Shown here: positions 6,801 through 8,459 of the stretch, piece after piece
Layout: each line of letters opens with the position of its first letter
Numbering within the stretch: position 1 is the first letter of the stretch
From: Acidobacteriota bacterium
Lineage (GTDB): Bacteria > Acidobacteriota > Polarisedimenticolia > Gp22-AA2
Direction: 5' to 3'
Assembly: GCA_016202915.1 (NCBI GenBank)
Contig: JACQNT010000067.1
Span: 1-8,459 of the forward strand
Length of the DNA: 8,459 nt
Notes under the pieces: model-generated
Database searches by the model: none
The model's input: only the letters and a program-made list of their open reading frames with translations
What the model was told of the DNA's origin: nothing
Position numbers and translations under genes: made by a program

Positions 6801-7637
6801 GTTGACGTTCCTTGCCTCGCCCGCGCGATCGCCCAGGTCCCTGTTGATGCGCAGGGACCGTTCGAGCGACTCCAGAGCGCCCGCGTCGTCGCCCCGCCGG
6901 CGGAGGATCTGCGCGATGTTGTGCAGGGCCGTGGCCAGGCCCTTGCGATCCCCCAGGGCCTCCCGCTCGCCCAGGGCGCGCCGGTAGTCGGCCAGGGCCG
7001 CATCGTCGTTCCCCTGTCCCTGCTCCAGGTTTCCCAGGTTGCTGAGAAGATCCGCGACCGCCCTGCGATCCCCCAGTCGCTCGACGATGCGCAGCGCCGT
7101 GTCGTATGCGGGGCGCGATTCGGAGTAGCGGGCGCGACGCAGGAGGACATTGCCCAACCCGGTGTAGCTGGCCGCCGCGCCGGCCGGATGATCGCGGGCG
7201 ACGTATCCCTCGAGGGCGCGGCTGTAGAGCCCTTCGGCCTCCGCGTCGCGTCCCTGCAGGAAGCGCAGGGTGGCGCGACCGTAGTCCGGGCCCGGTCCCG
7301 AAGAGGGCGCCGAGCCTGCCAGCAGTCTCCCGGCGGCCTCCAGGTCGCCCCGGCGCTGTCCGATCAGGACCGCCCCGAGGTAGGGCAGCGGGTGCTGCGG
7401 ATCGATCGACAGGAGGGTCAGGAGCGTCGCGCGGCACTCGTCGAAGCCCTTCCGGTTCAATTGCTGCTCCGCAACGGTATAGATTTCGCGGATCCGGGCT
7501 TCCCGGGCGAGCAGCACGGGCGGATAGGCAGGTGGCAGGGCGAGCATCCGGAAGCGCCGGCCGCCGGAACGGGTGTCCAGCAGCGCCAGAAGCGACACAA
7601 GAACCACCCCCGCCCGCTGAACGTACGTGGCCATCAT
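3822..7637 (-). CDS. Giant TPR-CHAT protein (caspase-like peptidase domain)
   Basis: 1271 residues. A hydrophobic stretch near the N-terminus (VVLVSLLALL, res 11-20) after a short Arg-containing start suggests a signal peptide or membrane anchor. Fifteen TPR units of exactly 40 residues run from about 155 to 754, with recurring NLG, AL and LGDR positions. A helical linker follows (ERSRARSLLDLL, about 800), then a CHAT domain from about 885 to 1255. The predicted catalytic dyad is intact: His1114 in YLHFAAHG and Cys1161 in LSGCRTGLG. CHAT domains belong to the caspase/separase clan, and TPR arrays usually bind partner proteins, so a signal-activated protease is the family expectation; its substrate is unknown. 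The ATG at 7637 is followed by a second ATG at 7634; the SD is weak (AAGG). The next gene downstream is the anti-sigma-like protein, with which it may form an operon. Confidence 0.9.
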   Translation of the reverse strand: MMATYVQRAGVVLVSLLALLDTRSGGRRFRMLALPPAYPPVLLAREARIREIYTVAEQQLNRKGFDECRATLLTLLSIDPQHPLPYLGAVLIGQRRGDLEAAGRLLAGSAPSSGPGPDYGRATLRFLQGRDAEAEGLYSRALEGYVARDHPAGAAASYTGLGNVLLRRARYSESRPAYDTALRIVERLGDRRAVADLLSNLGNLEQGQGNDDAALADYRRALGEREALGDRKGLATALHNIAQILRRRGDDAGALESLERSLRINRDLGDRAGEARNVNAIGLIRLDRGDLERAADDFRKSLELARQLHDRRAEANALTNLGSVHARAGRLKEAQGAHLEALAFRRETGDRAGQAASLNNAASIREMVGDRNGALDLYASALAIERDLGDRRAAAVVLVNLGRIRSELGARAEGIAALREAIDIQRRLGDPRGEADAQEELGKALMDEGDYPAAREALERSLSLRQELRDRRGAASSLDSLGVLSGRRAELDEAVRRLEDALAIRRELEDPRGAAATASHLANARFARGELTGALQLHERALAIHRSLDEPIAQATDLNNIGAVYQAIGDRRTARRYIRESLARMRGAGDPAGEALARANLGVLLEDEGDREGAAREYAESIRLREAIGDRRGAALSRLNLGEVQSALGRTGRARASLEEALRTFRTIGDPGGEALALVGFGNLLRKQGRTDAAADRFRGALDLAKRSGMREEAWQAEAGLAGCLEADGRWQEALAGYERAISDVESIRQGLVSPELKSRFLARRIGLYDSAVRLLWRHGREAGAGDSSPERIAFAIAERSRARSLLDLLAESRADLRRDVDPALLRREAAIVERVARAGRDLAIVRDPGEREALEEFSRRAEEELELLKVDIRQAAPRYAALLYPRPSSAREVQESVLRPGEVLLEYILGEDASYVWMLTRETIRWHALPARATIESDVRRLLERLRSKSADLGGAPAYVPMARRLGRMLLPGEPPWEGSRLLIVADGILHYLPFEALLETGRGGEGTDRFLVERCEVAYVPSASALRLLREPGAAAAGRSRALLVLGDPASDPEAPWPTRSDPLPFAREEARRIGGLFGAGDRAVLLGDQATEEALKAADLRGVRYLHFAAHGLVDEEAPGRSGILLARGPGGAEDGLLQTNEIFGLRLGADMAVLSGCRTGLGRLVSGEGLTGLATAFLYAGVRSVVVSLWNVNDRATCDLMEAFYRDLLAGSAPAAALRAAKQSLLEANRPADRHPSLWAAFVLVGDPVAPGSETVRDSRREEKKRP
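5376..7175 (-). repeat. TPR array, fifteen 120-bp coding units
   Basis: Inside the TPR-CHAT gene, fifteen units of 40 residues follow one another with no insertion or deletion. Each carries variants of the pattern A-x3-NLG-x6-G-x4-A, then AL and LGDR. Units differ clearly at the DNA level, so the array is not freshly amplified. The 40-residue period is that of LGN/MalT-like TPRs, not the classical 34. Confidence 0.85.
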
Positions 7638-7679
7638 GCCCCGTGCCTTGGCTCGAAAAGGACCCAGGTCGTGAACGTC

Positions 7680-7708
7680 ATTATAGGTGGGCGGAACAGC
7701 GGGAACAA
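7680..7708 (-). promoter_or_regulatory. Promoter of the TPR-CHAT gene
   Basis: Minus strand: TTGTTC (7708-7703), 17-bp spacer, TATAAT (7685-7680). The -10 is a perfect consensus in otherwise GC-rich DNA. The expected start near 7673 leaves a 5' leader of about 36 nt before the ATG at 7637. Confidence 0.6.
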
Positions 7709-7802
7709 CGCGGGCCCGGCAGAATCGGCCACGATGGTGGTGGTCGATCGGCGCATTTCGCGGTATCTTTAGGGCCTACCAGTGGCGACAGGAGCACGGG
7801 AC

Positions 7803-8459
7803 GTGGTAGTCGGCGCACGCATCTGGCGTCTTCGATGGCTGGCGGCTCCGGGTGTGTCGCTGGTCCTGATGGGGCTGCCGGGTCTCGCCCTGGCCGGGAA
7901 AGTCCAGTGCGGCGACGCCTCAGGCAGCACCCCGACGCCCATCGAAGGCAGCGACCTCGAAGTCAGCTTCAACCCGATCGTCAGCGTGATGACGCAGGCC
8001 GCCGACACGGTGGAAACCCTGCTGGGCCGGCTGGCGCAGGGGATCAACGACGCCAGCGAGGGCCTCTATGCCGCCGAGGTGACGCTGCCCACGGTGCTGG
8101 AGATCCGGCGGACAACCGGCGGCGACATCGACGATCTGCGCTTCCGCGAGAACGACCCGGGCATCCAGAGCGCGACGATCTCCGTGCAGCGGCCCCGGCT
8201 CGCCGCCTGGATCGGCGCCGTGCGGGAGGAGCCTTCCGTGGGGGCGCTCATCCTGACCCTGAACAATGAGACGGTGACTGTGGAGACAAGCGGAAAGGGA
8301 AGCGCCGGCGCGGTCACCCTGGCTCTGATCCAGGCGCTCCAGGAGGCGGGGTTCTGGGTGGATTTCGTGCCGCCTTTCATCGTGGTCCGGCGGAACCTCG
8401 CCAACGGCGAGGACATCACCCACCTGGGGCTGCGGTCCACCGATCCGGCCATCGTGACC
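7803..8459 (+). CDS. Secreted protein of unknown family, N-terminal part
   Basis: Partial: open to the window end, 219 residues. GTG at 7803 is chosen because AGGAG (7790-7794) lies 8 nt upstream and the frame then begins with a classical signal peptide: Arg-rich start (GARIWRLRW), hydrophobic core (VSLVLMGLPGLAL) and an ALA-G type cleavage site near residue 31. Cys36 follows, but there is no lipobox, so it is probably not a lipoprotein. The mature part has a helical segment (about 57-90) and then alternating beta-like and helical stretches (about 122-198). I do not recognise a family and no catalytic motif is evident. It is divergent from the TPR-CHAT gene with about 165 bp between; a weak TATCTT (7764-7769) could be its -10. 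Two longer overlapping frames lack a sensible start. Confidence 0.72.
   Translation, partial: MVVGARIWRLRWLAAPGVSLVLMGLPGLALAGKVQCGDASGSTPTPIEGSDLEVSFNPIVSVMTQAADTVETLLGRLAQGINDASEGLYAAEVTLPTVLEIRRTTGGDIDDLRFRENDPGIQSATISVQRPRLAAWIGAVREEPSVGALILTLNNETVTVETSGKGSAGAVTLALIQALQEAGFWVDFVPPFIVVRRNLANGEDITHLGLRSTDPAIVT

Noticed and set aside
4662..7772. A 1036-codon open frame on the plus strand
   Set aside because: It is antisense to the TPR-CHAT gene. Its residues are the mirrored Arg/Pro/Gly/Ala-rich pattern of high-GC shadow frames, while the minus strand shows clean TPR and CHAT motifs.

Overview
The window is high-GC DNA with dense gene packing. It carries assimilatory sulfur genes, a giant TPR-CHAT protein and a membrane anti-sigma-like protein. 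This mix is common in Acidobacteriota and similar soil or sediment lineages. The phylum call is an inference from gene style, since the window holds no marker gene.

Left part (1-1780, minus strand): a sulfur assimilation operon. Transcription appears to start near 1741 from a sigma-70-like promoter (TTGAAT, 17 bp, TATATG). It runs through a 48-codon leader ORF with seven consecutive Cys codons, then a 13-bp terminator hairpin with a U tract, then cysH (APS reductase), then a nitrite/sulfite reductase that leaves the window at base 1. The leader can also form a hairpin that sequesters the Cys codons, and an alternative pairing that competes with the terminator. Together these look like a ribosome-mediated, cysteine-sensing transcription attenuator, built like the trp/his leaders but for sulfate reduction. 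This is the standout observation of the window.

Middle (1953-3005, plus strand): a branch-1-type nitrilase transcribed divergently from the sulfur operon. Its C-terminal tail is low in complexity and overlaps the convergent next gene by 125 bp.

Right part (2881-7637, minus strand): a 1271-residue protein with about fifteen 40-residue TPR units followed by a CHAT (caspase-like) domain with an intact His/Cys dyad. It is followed 83 bp downstream by an anti-sigma-like single-pass membrane protein with two HxxxCxxC motifs. A fresh 42-bp tandem duplication sits at the N-terminus of the latter. Its cognate sigma factor is not in the window.

Right edge (7803-8459, plus strand): the start of a secreted protein of unknown family, divergent from the CHAT gene and cut by the window end. 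No rRNA, tRNA, CRISPR array or insertion sequence was seen.
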